This document shows positions 18,293 to 27,390 of a DNA stretch of 64,000 nucleotides, in pieces (position 1 is the stretch's first letter; each line of letters starts with the position of its first letter). The notes under the pieces were generated by a model, which did not search any database, had not been told where the DNA came from, and saw only the letters and a program-made list of their open reading frames with translations. The DNA lies in assembly GCF_037975245.1 (NCBI RefSeq), contig NC_092576.1, positions 15,625,611-15,689,610 of the forward strand, given 5' to 3'. Source of the stretch: Apostichopus japonicus (taxonomy: Eukaryota; Echinodermata; Holothuroidea; Aspidochirotida; Stichopodidae). The position numbers were made by a program, and so were the translations under genes.

Positions 18293-19393
18293 ATGGTAAG
18301 ATCGTCACCGATGTCGACGGACTCGCTAGCGACCATTCTTCACGATCTCTACTACGACGCTTCGCATCCCGCTGGTTACAGAGGCGTAAATGCCCTACTT
18401 CGTCACGCCAGGAAGCGAAGACCAAACACAAAGTTACAAGTGGTCAAAGCATGGTTGAGGACACAGGACCCTTACACGTTACACAAACCGAGCCGAAAGC
18501 GTTACAGCCGCAATCGCATCTACGTCAAAGGGATTGATGATCAGTGGCAAGCCGATCTTGTTGACGTCAGACAGCTCTCTCGTCAAAATCGTGGTTTTAA
18601 ATATCTACTGACGTGCATCGACATTTTCTCTAAATATGCATGGGTCATTCCTCTCAAGGATAAGACGGGTACATCTCTGAAAAGGGCCTTCCTGGATATT
18701 TTGAAAGATGGACGTCAACCTCGAAAGTTACAAACTGATAAGGGGTCCGAATTTTTCAACCGGCAGGTCAAGAACCTTTTGATCGAAAAAGAGATCCACC
18801 TCTTCGCCACACACAACGAGACCAAGGCAAGCGTCGTGGAAAGATTTAATAGGACCTTAAAGGAAAAAATGTGGAAGTTTACGGCAAACCATACGATGAC
18901 TTATCTTAATGTGCTACCGAAACTGGTGACCAGCTACAACAGTGCGCATCATCGCAGTATCGGCCGATCTCCCAACTCCGTGACCCTCAAAAATGAACTC
19001 GACGTGTGGCGCACATTGTATCCACGTCAGACTTCACAACAGCCACAGGTCTTTCGATTTGACGTCGGTGATAAAGTACGACTGAGCATGACGGTCCGTC
19101 CATTCCGTAAAGGTTACTTACCTCGATGGACGGAAGAAATTTTTACGGTGAGCGCACGACTACCGAGACGTCCACCCGTATATCGCATCAAAGATTGGGA
19201 TGGTGAGGTGATCCATGGTACGTTTTACGAAACGGAAATTCAACGTGTCGACAAACATGACAAGGACGTGTACAGAGTGGAGAGAGTGTTACGGCGTCGC
19301 AGAAAGCAAGACGGGAAGATGGAATATTTCGTCAAATGGACCGGTTATCCATCAAAGTTCAATAGTTGGACGGATCAACTCATAAATTTGTAA
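18293..19393 (+). CDS. int: RVE-type integrase with C-terminal chromodomain
   Basis: 366 residues from the ATG at 18293; the frame is open back to 18281 but without an earlier ATG. The N-terminal region LYYDASHPAGYRGVNALLR is typical of Polinton integrases. The catalytic triad is D88 in WQADLVD, D149 in TDKGSEF and E183 in KASVVERFN, about 33 residues later. A basic C-terminal core follows, and the last about 43 residues form a chromodomain: VYRVERVL, then EYFVKWTGYPSKFNSW. The enzyme would join the termini to host DNA, making the 6-bp duplications seen here. The chromodomain may direct it to modified histones. Intact by inspection. Confidence 0.95.
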   Translation: MVRSSPMSTDSLATILHDLYYDASHPAGYRGVNALLRHARKRRPNTKLQVVKAWLRTQDPYTLHKPSRKRYSRNRIYVKGIDDQWQADLVDVRQLSRQNRGFKYLLTCIDIFSKYAWVIPLKDKTGTSLKRAFLDILKDGRQPRKLQTDKGSEFFNRQVKNLLIEKEIHLFATHNETKASVVERFNRTLKEKMWKFTANHTMTYLNVLPKLVTSYNSAHHRSIGRSPNSVTLKNELDVWRTLYPRQTSQQPQVFRFDVGDKVRLSMTVRPFRKGYLPRWTEEIFTVSARLPRRPPVYRIKDWDGEVIHGTFYETEIQRVDKHDKDVYRVERVLRRRRKQDGKMEYFVKWTGYPSKFNSWTDQLINL

Positions 19394-19454
19394 CATACTG
19401 GGTTCAGCTTCACATCGACACCGACGTTGGAAGAAAACGGATTGATGCGGCATC

Positions 19455-20240
19455 ATGGACAGTTTTTACGTCACACTACCTAGTAACAGTTCTCTGGATA
19501 TTTTTCCGGATAACTCATTGGCTCACTACTTCACGCAATTGAGCAAACCGTTAACTCTCCAAGGTGCTTGGGAAGTAGCACTCTCCAGTATTTCTTACCC
19601 TCGCTCCTGGTATGATATCGAATCTCATCATGGTGCTTTTAAGTATCGCATGGGTCCAAACGAATCATTTACCAGTGTGACCTTCAAAGACTTTCGAACG
19701 AGTGAACAGCCACATCGCGACATCATGGACTGGTTCCGCGATGCGTGTCCCAATCTAACGTTCGATTTCCAACCAAAAACTGGTAAAATGACGGTTTCTA
19801 CGGAAGTAAACGAGCCGTTTTTCGAAGTGGAAGCAACGGGAAGAGTGGCAACACTCATGGGATTCTATCATCCCGTCAGAGAAAGTGTCCCGTATTTCGG
19901 TGGTGATCGCGAGTTCGAACTTGACGGTAACAGATACACCGGCGATCGCCCCATGGATCGAGATCCACTTCATGAACTATTTATTTATACTAACATCATC
20001 GAAAATCAATTGGTCGGTGATACCAGTGCACCGCTGTTAAAGACGGTGGCATCCAAAGGCCGCTTTCCACAGATGGTGACATTTAAATACGATAGACTGG
20101 AATACCATTCCGTCATCTCTAGTCTCATTTCCACGATCGAAATCGATATAAGAGACGAAACCGGAGAGCGAGTACCATTTCAAACTGGACGCGTCGTCTT
20201 GACGTTACATTTCCGCCAAAAACGTTCCGTCTTATTGTGA
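19455..20240 (+). CDS. Probable minor capsid (penton) protein
   Basis: 261 residues, starting MDSFYVTLPSNSSLDIFPDNS. This N-terminus with the GAWEVALSSISYP segment is a hallmark of a protein always near the major capsid gene in invertebrate Polintons. Its size and position fit the single jelly-roll minor capsid protein forming the capsid vertices. Beta-rich sequence throughout, no membrane segment. It heads the late cluster penton, core, major capsid, protease, with spacers of about 6 bp. Family assignment is by recall and context, not by alignment. Confidence 0.7.
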   Translation: MDSFYVTLPSNSSLDIFPDNSLAHYFTQLSKPLTLQGAWEVALSSISYPRSWYDIESHHGAFKYRMGPNESFTSVTFKDFRTSEQPHRDIMDWFRDACPNLTFDFQPKTGKMTVSTEVNEPFFEVEATGRVATLMGFYHPVRESVPYFGGDREFELDGNRYTGDRPMDRDPLHELFIYTNIIENQLVGDTSAPLLKTVASKGRFPQMVTFKYDRLEYHSVISSLISTIEIDIRDETGERVPFQTGRVVLTLHFRQKRSVLL

Positions 20241-20246
20241 AGCATC

Positions 20247-20657
20247 ATGAGTCAAGGTCTTCCTGTGTTTCAAGCTCCCTACTACCAGCGTGGTCATGGA
20301 CTTGGAGCTGTGTTAGGTATTCTTCGTGGAGCCATTCCGTTTCTGAAACCTGTTTTTAAATCTCTGGGTAAAAGTGCACTCAGAGCTGGTGTCAACGTGG
20401 CAACGGATGTACTAGATGGCCAAAAAGTGGGTTCGTCATTGAAAAGAAGAACCGTCGAAGAAGTGAAACGACGTGTGAATCAGAAGGGCAGCGGTATGCG
20501 TAGACGAAGGATACCCGTCAGGAGACCCCGTGCCAAAGTCATTCCCAGATCAAGAGGCAGGAAACCGAAAGCTATAAAACGACGAAAACCTGCGAAAAAA
20601 CTCATTTCGACTCGTGCCTTCAAGCGACAAAGACTTCATCGGGATATTTTCAGTTAA
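20247..20657 (+). CDS. Basic core protein, adenovirus pX/pVI-like
   Basis: 136 residues. The N-terminal third is glycine-rich and amphipathic (GHGLGAVLGILRGAIPFLKPVF), as in Polinton proteins compared with adenovirus membrane-lytic or core proteins. The C-terminal half is extremely Arg/Lys-rich (MRRRRIPVRRPRAK, then RKPKAIKRRKPAKK). It probably condenses DNA inside the virion and is processed by the adjacent protease. The gene starts six bases after the penton gene and ends six bases before the capsid gene. Confidence 0.7.
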   Translation: MSQGLPVFQAPYYQRGHGLGAVLGILRGAIPFLKPVFKSLGKSALRAGVNVATDVLDGQKVGSSLKRRTVEEVKRRVNQKGSGMRRRRIPVRRPRAKVIPRSRGRKPKAIKRRKPAKKLISTRAFKRQRLHRDIFS

Positions 20658-20663
20658 GGCAAC

Positions 20664-22001
20664 ATGACGACCATTCATCCTCATTCGTGTGAGTGCAGCA
20701 AAAGTGAAATGGACATTTTTAGTGTCCCACCGACACAGATCGTCATCGATCGAGGTGCGTGGGAGAAAATCAACCCCATCGCCGGATTGTCTCAACTTTT
20801 TGAATTTGAGATTCCGGGCACCGGAGACCAATACCTCGATCTCGAAGAGACGCAACTTTTCGTCAGGTGTAAAATTACCAAATCCAACGGTGGTGCTCTC
20901 GTACATACTGGAGATAACGTGGACAGTGTCGGACCCGTCAATTATCCCCTCCATGCACTCTTTAAACAGGTCGATGTTTCACTCAACGGTCAACAAATTT
21001 CGGATTCTTCGGCATGTTATCCGTACAGATCATACATGGAAGCGTTACTCAACTATGGTCGTGAAGCCAAGACGAATCATCTGAGTACTGCCTTGTACCA
21101 GAAAGATACACCAGGACACATGGAGGACAGCAATGCAGTCAACGGCTCTAACCAAGGACTCAAAACCAGAGCAAAACATTTCAAAGACAGTGTAGAAGTG
21201 GAACTGATGGGTCGCCTACATTGTGACATTTTCCACATGGATCGATACTTCGTGAACGGTGTTACCATGAAGTTGAAATTAATCCCCAACAACGATGCGT
21301 TCGTGTTAATGACTACCAATGATGCTGCAGGATACAGAGTTCAGTTCACAGAAGTAGCTCTCTATATACGTAGAGTGACACCGAGTGCTACGATGCTACT
21401 TCAACATGCGAAAGTGTTGGCGAGTGGTACTACTGCTAAATACCCCATCAACCGCGTACAAGTTCGAACCAAAGCCGTCCAGGCCGGCAGTACGAACGTC
21501 ATATCCGATCACTTATGGTTAGGGCAGCTACCGAGACGACTTATCCTTGGGATCGTGAAAACAGCAGCATTCAACGGCCATTATGCTAAAAATCCATTCA
21601 ACTTTCACCATTTCAAAGTTAACGAAGTCTCTCTGCGCTACGCTGGACGTATCCATCCTTCAGAGGCATTGAAATTACGCTTTAACGAGGACGGATCTGC
21701 CAATCAAACGATAAGAGCCTATGACTCGCTTTTCACGGCTCTACACAAAAAGAATTTAGATGAAGGGATAGACGTCACTCGCAACGACTACGAAAAAGGC
21801 TACACATTATATGCCTTCGATTTTACACCCGATCTCGCCGACGGTGCCCATTATAACCGTAAGGATGAAGGTACATTGGATCTGACGCTACGCTTTGACG
21901 AAGCCTTAACCGAGAGTGTTATGCTGATTCTGTATGCCGAGTTTGACAATCTTATCGAAATCGATCAGCACGGTAACGTTTCATTCGACTTTATTCGTTG
22001 A
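20664..22001 (+). CDS. Major capsid protein, double jelly-roll
   Basis: 445 residues. The sequence FSVPPTQIVIDRGAW near residue 20 and the following FEFEIPGTGDQYLDLEETQLFV mark the Polinton major capsid family, often annotated in invertebrate genomes as F54H12.2-like. FKQVDVSLNGQQIS near 100 and DIFHMDRYFVNGV near 190 also fit. The family forms double jelly-roll trimers building an icosahedral shell. Full length by comparison with the usual size and free of stops or frameshifts. Confidence 0.88.
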   Translation: MTTIHPHSCECSKSEMDIFSVPPTQIVIDRGAWEKINPIAGLSQLFEFEIPGTGDQYLDLEETQLFVRCKITKSNGGALVHTGDNVDSVGPVNYPLHALFKQVDVSLNGQQISDSSACYPYRSYMEALLNYGREAKTNHLSTALYQKDTPGHMEDSNAVNGSNQGLKTRAKHFKDSVEVELMGRLHCDIFHMDRYFVNGVTMKLKLIPNNDAFVLMTTNDAAGYRVQFTEVALYIRRVTPSATMLLQHAKVLASGTTAKYPINRVQVRTKAVQAGSTNVISDHLWLGQLPRRLILGIVKTAAFNGHYAKNPFNFHHFKVNEVSLRYAGRIHPSEALKLRFNEDGSANQTIRAYDSLFTALHKKNLDEGIDVTRNDYEKGYTLYAFDFTPDLADGAHYNRKDEGTLDLTLRFDEALTESVMLILYAEFDNLIEIDQHGNVSFDFIR

Positions 22002-22003
22002 AA

Positions 22004-22453
22004 ATGGACAGCACGACGCTGACGAAGATCCTCGAGAGAGATACGTTTACAGCACCTACATTCCGAGGTGTGTTTGCATCCGACAATTTGCCAACACGGC
22101 GTCCTGAACCAGGCAACTGTTACGTGTTCAACACAGATCCATCGGCTTATGAGGGTCAACACTGGACGTGCTTGTTCGTGTCACGAGACCGCACCGTCGT
22201 AGAATATTTCGATTCTTTTGGCCGACCACCCACGACGATACCAGGCATCGCACGGTTTCTTCGAAACGAAGTTGTTCGTTACAACACACGCCAGTTACAA
22301 TCGCTGAGCTCTCATGTGTGTGGACATTACTGTTTGTATTATCTCTTACATCGGTGCCGTGGACAACGTATGGCGGATATCGTTGGCAGGTTTACCGATG
22401 ACGTTCACCGTAATGACCAAGATGTATATTATTTCATCAATCCATATCTTTAA
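22004..22453 (+). CDS. Adenain-like maturation cysteine protease
   Basis: 149 residues from the ATG at 22004, two bases after the capsid stop. The catalytic triad is visible: H53 in GQHWTCLF, D70 in VEYFDSFG and C106 in SHVCGHYCLYYL. A Gln near 97-99 probably supplies the oxyanion hole. This is the Ulp1/adenain fold found in Polintons, adenoviruses and virophages, and is expected to cleave capsid and core precursors. Key residues intact. It is the last gene before the right terminal repeat. Confidence 0.92.
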   Translation: MDSTTLTKILERDTFTAPTFRGVFASDNLPTRRPEPGNCYVFNTDPSAYEGQHWTCLFVSRDRTVVEYFDSFGRPPTTIPGIARFLRNEVVRYNTRQLQSLSSHVCGHYCLYYLLHRCRGQRMADIVGRFTDDVHRNDQDVYYFINPYL

Positions 22454-22733
22454 CGATTGATCATTGCAGTGCTCACTATTTTATGTGTTTACCAAGTTGT
22501 TGTTCTAAACATAATCATGCATGATTTACTGTGTTTACCAATTTTTGTTTTGTTGTTCAAATGTTCCATACTTTAAAATAATAATAATATTAAAATGTGC
22601 TAGTATCCGAAATGAATTTCGTCGGAACGGGTTTACCGACCGTCTCCTCACCGTTATGGTAAAACGATAACCAAAGTAGTGATGTACTATCGATATCATT
22701 TTTGTTTTTACATGTATGACTTAAGCACCCGTA

Positions 22734-23144
22734 TTTTCTTGTTTGATGTGAAGATATGCTGTGATGCACTCGAATAAAAAACAAAACTGTACAACACATC
22801 GCTTTTGTTCTCATTTTCCAGAAATGCCCTAGTTCGGGTCCCCACTGTCCATTTTGCCCTAGTTCCGGTCCCCAATGTCCATTTTGCCCTAGTTCGGGTC
22901 CCCCTTGTCGATTATGCCCCGGTTGGGGTCCCCACTGTCCATTTTGCCCCGGTCTGGGTCCCCAATGTCCATTTTGCCCTAGTTCCGGTCCCCAATGTCC
23001 ATTTTGCCCTAGTTTCGGTCCCCAATGTCCATTTTGCCCGGTCTGGGTCCCCACTGTCCATTTTGCCCTAGTTCCGGTCACCGATTATGCCCCGGTTGCG
23101 GTCCCCCTTGTCGATTATGCCCCGGTGTGGGTCTATACACTACT
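22734..23144 (-). repeat. Right terminal inverted repeat with minisatellite
   Basis: Reverse complement of the left repeat: unique segment from TATTTTCTTGTTTGATG, then 27/30-bp minisatellite units, ending CACTACT. Shorter than the left copy because it holds fewer units. The plus-strand open frame over it (22805-23071) mirrors the left-end frame and is treated as an artefact. Confidence 0.93.
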
Positions 23145-23150
23145 ACGGCC
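23145..23150. repeat. Right target-site duplication ACGGCC
   Basis: ACGGCC directly after the terminal CACTACT, identical to 4357-4362. Confidence 0.95.
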
Positions 23151-24808
23151 TTACCGAAATATTTGAATCCATAGAGTTGGAGGGGCACCAATAACTAAAC
23201 GAGGGCACAGTACGCTGTTACTTGTGAAACTTTATATAGCCACATTAGACAGATTCTCAGTGAATGACAAAGACTGATATACACTGCAAATCGACTTGAT
23301 CATGTTCAGGTACAACATCTTCCTGAACATTTTTATGGCAATTTTAGTCTACAAAAGCTGAAGCTCAGTGAAGTATCTTTCGAAAAATTGCTGCATTTTT
23401 TAACTGAAAAGTACCTGACAATAATGAAACAACCAAGATGCCATTATTTTTGTGTATATAGGTTGATGATGTAGGTGTTTGAAAAATAGATCAACACGCT
23501 AAACGATCTTGGATTTAACTCCCCAAAATGTATGTCTCTGTATTTATCTAAGTTTGTTTAAATGCACGTATCAGATAGTCCAAGTGGAAACTGTTATAAG
23601 TACATACAAACTTGCTAAATAAAAGTCAACATGGAAGAAAAAAAAAAGATAACCTCTCCAACCCCCCCCCCCCCACCGGCCGCCCTCCTAAATAAATTAA
23701 ATATAATCTTTTGTTTTTAAATATGTCAATTAGCAGTGATTGACATGCTGTTTCTAATATTTAAGAACATATATGCTTTTGCTTTTGCTTATGCCGTGTA
23801 GGACGCAAGCAGTTCGAATATTTTGCGTCCCTGGCTAAAACACTGCGTCCCGGACGCAGAATCCACCAATTCAAGCACCAACTCCTCCAACACCTACCTG
23901 CACCTCTGTTATCTGGTCAATATGGATTGATAAAATTGTTATGTGGAATTGTGAGAATTTGTTAAAGGTATATTTAGTTGTAACCATAGTTTCCGTTATT
24001 GCAACTTCTCAATTTAACATTGAGAGAGTACAGGTGGTGACGATAATCAAAATTTTTCCAAGGGCTACCGTCGGTTGTTTATATGAATGATAGTAAAGAT
24101 GGAGCGATTTTCTCTGGAACGTTCTTTTAAAGTTAAGCCGATGATGACGTCGGTTCTTTACAAGGTACATACCTATAATTGTTACATTTAATCCATATTT
24201 TAAATTTAAAAATTCTACTAACTCAACTAAAACATGTTCTTTTAAACTTCGTATGAACGGGACAAATGTTGAATTTGGTTATATAGGTCGAAACACGCTC
24301 GCTCATTAAGCAAGAATAGGAAATGTCTCATCTTTCAAGAAAAAAAGCGATAAAGTCATGATAACATATATAGTCTTGCCAAGTTGTATGTTTTACTCTT
24401 TTTCTCGCGTGCAAACTGTGCATGCCTCAGAGTCCGTTTCTGCCTACCAAGAATGTGCTTGCCCACTCTATTTTACATGACCGAAGATCTGTCCGATACA
24501 AACATAAAGCGTTACCGCGGCGTTCTTTGGGAAGTGCAGCAAACAATACGGGGAATACCTTTGTGAAAAACAAAGGTACACTAGGCTGTACAGTGTAGGG
24601 TCTTAACAATAACAGATACCATATTGCTACACAGTTACGGTTTCTAAATGAGGCTTCCAGACGTTCAAAGCTAACTTCCAAACTAATACGGTAGAGTGTA
24701 CAGTCCACTAAAAGTGAGAGAAACAGTCAGAAATTAAGTTAATAACAATAATGATAACAACTTGTTTTATGAAGAAACCTATGTTTTGACAATTACTGCA
24801 ATAACCGT
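23151..24808. other. Duplication copy A flank without gene
   Basis: Matches 52829-54545. A C-run lies near 23661-23675. The short frames are not convincing. Confidence 0.5.
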
Positions 24809-24876
24809 GGAGTGTTAGCTCAGTGAATAACGCCGGTGCCTTTCAATCGTAAGGTATCCGGTTCGAGTCACTACAA
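24809..24876 (+). repeat. tRNA-like unit, probably the head of a SINE (copy A)
   Basis: Contains an A-box (TTAGCTCAGTGAATAA) and a B-box (GGTTCGAGTC) at tRNA spacing, but acceptor and anticodon stems pair poorly. The anticodon-loop position reads TTC here and TCC in the copy at 54546, so it is not a functional tRNA. The following about 150 bp are the likely SINE body. Confidence 0.5.
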
Positions 24877-26139
24877 GATTAATGTATGTCGTCCAGTTAC
24901 AGAGTTGATGACAATCGACAATTCATAATCATGGACGTTAAATATGAATGTAAGAGACTGGCTTCGGTCAAGAAAGAGGATATTAATGTCCATGTGCATA
25001 ATGTCTGTTCGTCGTTATATAGTCATCAATTGAAAGCTTGATACGTGTTACCGGAAGCCGATTAAAACGCTAAACGTTCACTGTAAATTCTGGACTGCTC
25101 ACATAGCGTAAAAAATCATGTCGTACAGGTTTTAATAATATGAAAGCAAATGCACCACTTGAACAGCATTAATCTCTTTCTATTGTTATAAACTTGTTTC
25201 GAATAAGAGAGACGCTGGCGCTAGATTCGATGGGGCTAGAGACGTGGTTCGTCAATGAGTATCGATAAAGTCCATTAGTGTGTTACGTGCTGGACATAAC
25301 GAGGACTACTTGGTATTCCAGTCATGGCAGTAATCTTCATCTGTTCATTGTTCATCAGAATGTAGTCCATTGACTTGTAAACAAATAGAATAAAGAACAA
25401 GGAATCTGATAACATTTTTTCGAGATCAAACTAGTTTTATCCTGAGACGTGTACAACGAACCGAAGAGTTAAAGATATCTCGAAGATCATGTGTAGTATC
25501 TGTTCCCTTTCGAGTGGAATGGTTATAAACACCTGGCGATGATCACACAATCATAGTCTCGATTCAAGGGGACTGGGATTGAGAGCGAATCAGACGGTAG
25601 TTTGGTTTTCGTGCCCAGGTTCTTTCCCGGGTTACTTTTCTTAAAAAGTATCCCCTGTAATCAATCATGGGAGAATGATCGACAGATAGATTTTGCTGTA
25701 ACTTGATAACTCACCTAAATAATTAAATAATGCATAAGGCAGAGTCTTGATATGTTATAATACAAAGGAAACAGACAACTTTGAGTCCAATAATGTTTCT
25801 GTAGCTATTCCAGTATTTTGCAAGATATGTTTCGTCAAAGATAATTATTTCTGGAATATTCGTTTAGGCTAGCTTGATGGTTACGTCGGCTCCTCACTGC
25901 AGTTCGTATATTTAATGTTATTCCGTTGTTTTTGAGGTAAATGTTCTTTAATGATCATGTAAGCAACAGAGCACCCTTGGATGACATTTGACATCATATT
26001 CCTTACTAAATGTGTAATTAATTATAAACATGTCATTTGAGACCATGCGCAACCAAGGAACTAGTCTGATGGGCTGTGTAGTAAACTAAAAGGTCTAGTC
26101 ACTTTATCTAGGAAACCTCAACTGTTTAAAGGGTCATTC

Positions 26140-26282
<143 letters not shown>

Positions 26283-26925
26283 GTGCTATATAAATATAAA
26301 AAAAACCTAGCAAGATTGAGAGCAGTGATTTTTAATGGTCCACCGCATAACAAAATTAATTTTGTAACTGAAGTTATCAAAACACAATACATGGGATTTT
26401 TTTTGTGTGAATCTCAAACAAAGTTCTTAAAAATCACCCAGTTTCCGAAACTAAATATCCTCTATGAGAATTTGCTACAACACTGCGGCTTACAATGGGA
26501 CCACATTGACATTAGTATACTTTGGTGTTCTTGCAAAGTGATATAGATTGAATTCTATGTATATTACAATTTTATTTCATGGTCTTGCTGGCTTGTATGT
26601 TTCTATTATTGCAACGAATATAATGATTGTTTTGGTGAAGGTTGTGTAAATCTTTACCAACACATTTATGTCAAACAATGAGTTTAGTTCCTGCAAACCC
26701 TTGTGAACCGCATGACTGTTTGAATGTGTTGCTTGACTCACCACAAATAACCCATTACAATGAAATCCATTCCACCTTCAGAGTGACAAAAAAAAAGGTC
26801 TTTCAAAGAATTCGATGGCGCTAGTTAGAATCATGATGTTTTTTTAATATAAAATAATTATATGGCTTTTAAAGGCATCCGTAGATTTACTTTTAGGAGA
26901 ATAGTGCCTCATTAGGCCACGTATT

Positions 26926-27230
26926 CAGTGGACGGTGGCTGCAAGCATGCCGGTCGCAGAGATGTCACCACCTCTGGCCAAAGGCAAGGATTCACGCACG
27001 CCACCTAGTACGCTTCTGGTCGATTTGACCGACCCTCTGCGCATCCCCCCGGGTTCTTTTGCGACAACAAGGGAGACATGGCACGGGATCCTAGGCCACA
27101 AAAAGCACCATACCTACAGCCAATGGTATTATCGCCAGAGGCCTGTCTTGAACCCTAGCCACGATTTACACGACCGACGAGGAATGAGTCTTTCGTCACC
27201 CTCTTAACCATATCGGCCATCACATTAGCT
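26926..27230 (-). repeat. tRNA-derived SINE, copy 1
   Basis: On the minus strand the unit begins near GATGGCCGATATGGTTAAG (A-box-like) and has GGGTTCAAGAC (B-box-like) about 60 bases later, a spacing suggesting a Leu- or Ser-type tRNA head. It ends near CCACCGTCCACTGAATA. The same unit is at 56571-56875 (minus) and, diverged, at 51727-52028 (plus). The 90-codon plus-strand frame inside it (26935-27207) is accidental. Confidence 0.65.
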
Positions 27231-27317
27231 AGTAATTTAAATGGTTGAATTAATACATCAAGACTTCAGGGTCGACTGCTGAAATAGAAAAAGAAATTTT
27301 AAACGTGTTTCACCAAC

Positions 27318-27390
27318 CATTGATGGAGTCGAACTCAGTTCATCAGGGTTACCAGTCCACTGCTCTACCAACTGAGCCATTAGACGAGTT
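27318..27390 (-). repeat. tRNA-like unit (Thr-like), copy A
   Basis: Minus strand: TAATGGCTCAGTTGGTAGAG (A-box) and GAGTTCGACTCC (B-box). The anticodon position reads GGT. Acceptor pairing is poor, so a SINE head or tRNA pseudogene is more likely than an active tRNA-Thr. Confidence 0.45.

Larger units (their letters stand above)
4363..23144 (+). mobile_element. Polinton/Maverick (adintovirus-like) element
   Basis: An 18,782-bp element bounded by inverted terminal repeats (AGTAGTG at the left, CACTACT at the right) and a 6-bp target duplication. It encodes the Polinton hallmark set: protein-primed PolB, RVE-type integrase with chromodomain, FtsK/HerA-like packaging ATPase, adenain-like protease, double jelly-roll major capsid protein and a probable penton protein. 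Nearly all genes lie on the plus strand, with short spacers or small overlaps. By eye the coding part is richer in GC than its surroundings. PolB is disrupted, so this copy is probably not autonomous, although the virion genes look intact. The matching empty site at 52823-52828 confirms the boundaries. Confidence 0.97.

Noticed and set aside
18214-18537. 107-codon plus-strand ORF starting before the integrase
   Set aside because: Overlaps the integrase N-terminal region in another frame and has no domain. A GTAAG right after its CAATG could be a splice donor, but nothing else supports splicing.
24809-24876. Functional tRNA gene
   Set aside because: A- and B-boxes present but stems do not pair and the anticodon differs between duplicate copies. 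Better explained as a SINE head.
26935-27207. 90-codon ORF identical in both duplication copies
   Set aside because: Antisense to a tRNA-derived SINE, and identity follows from the duplication. The diverged SINE copy has a similar accidental frame.
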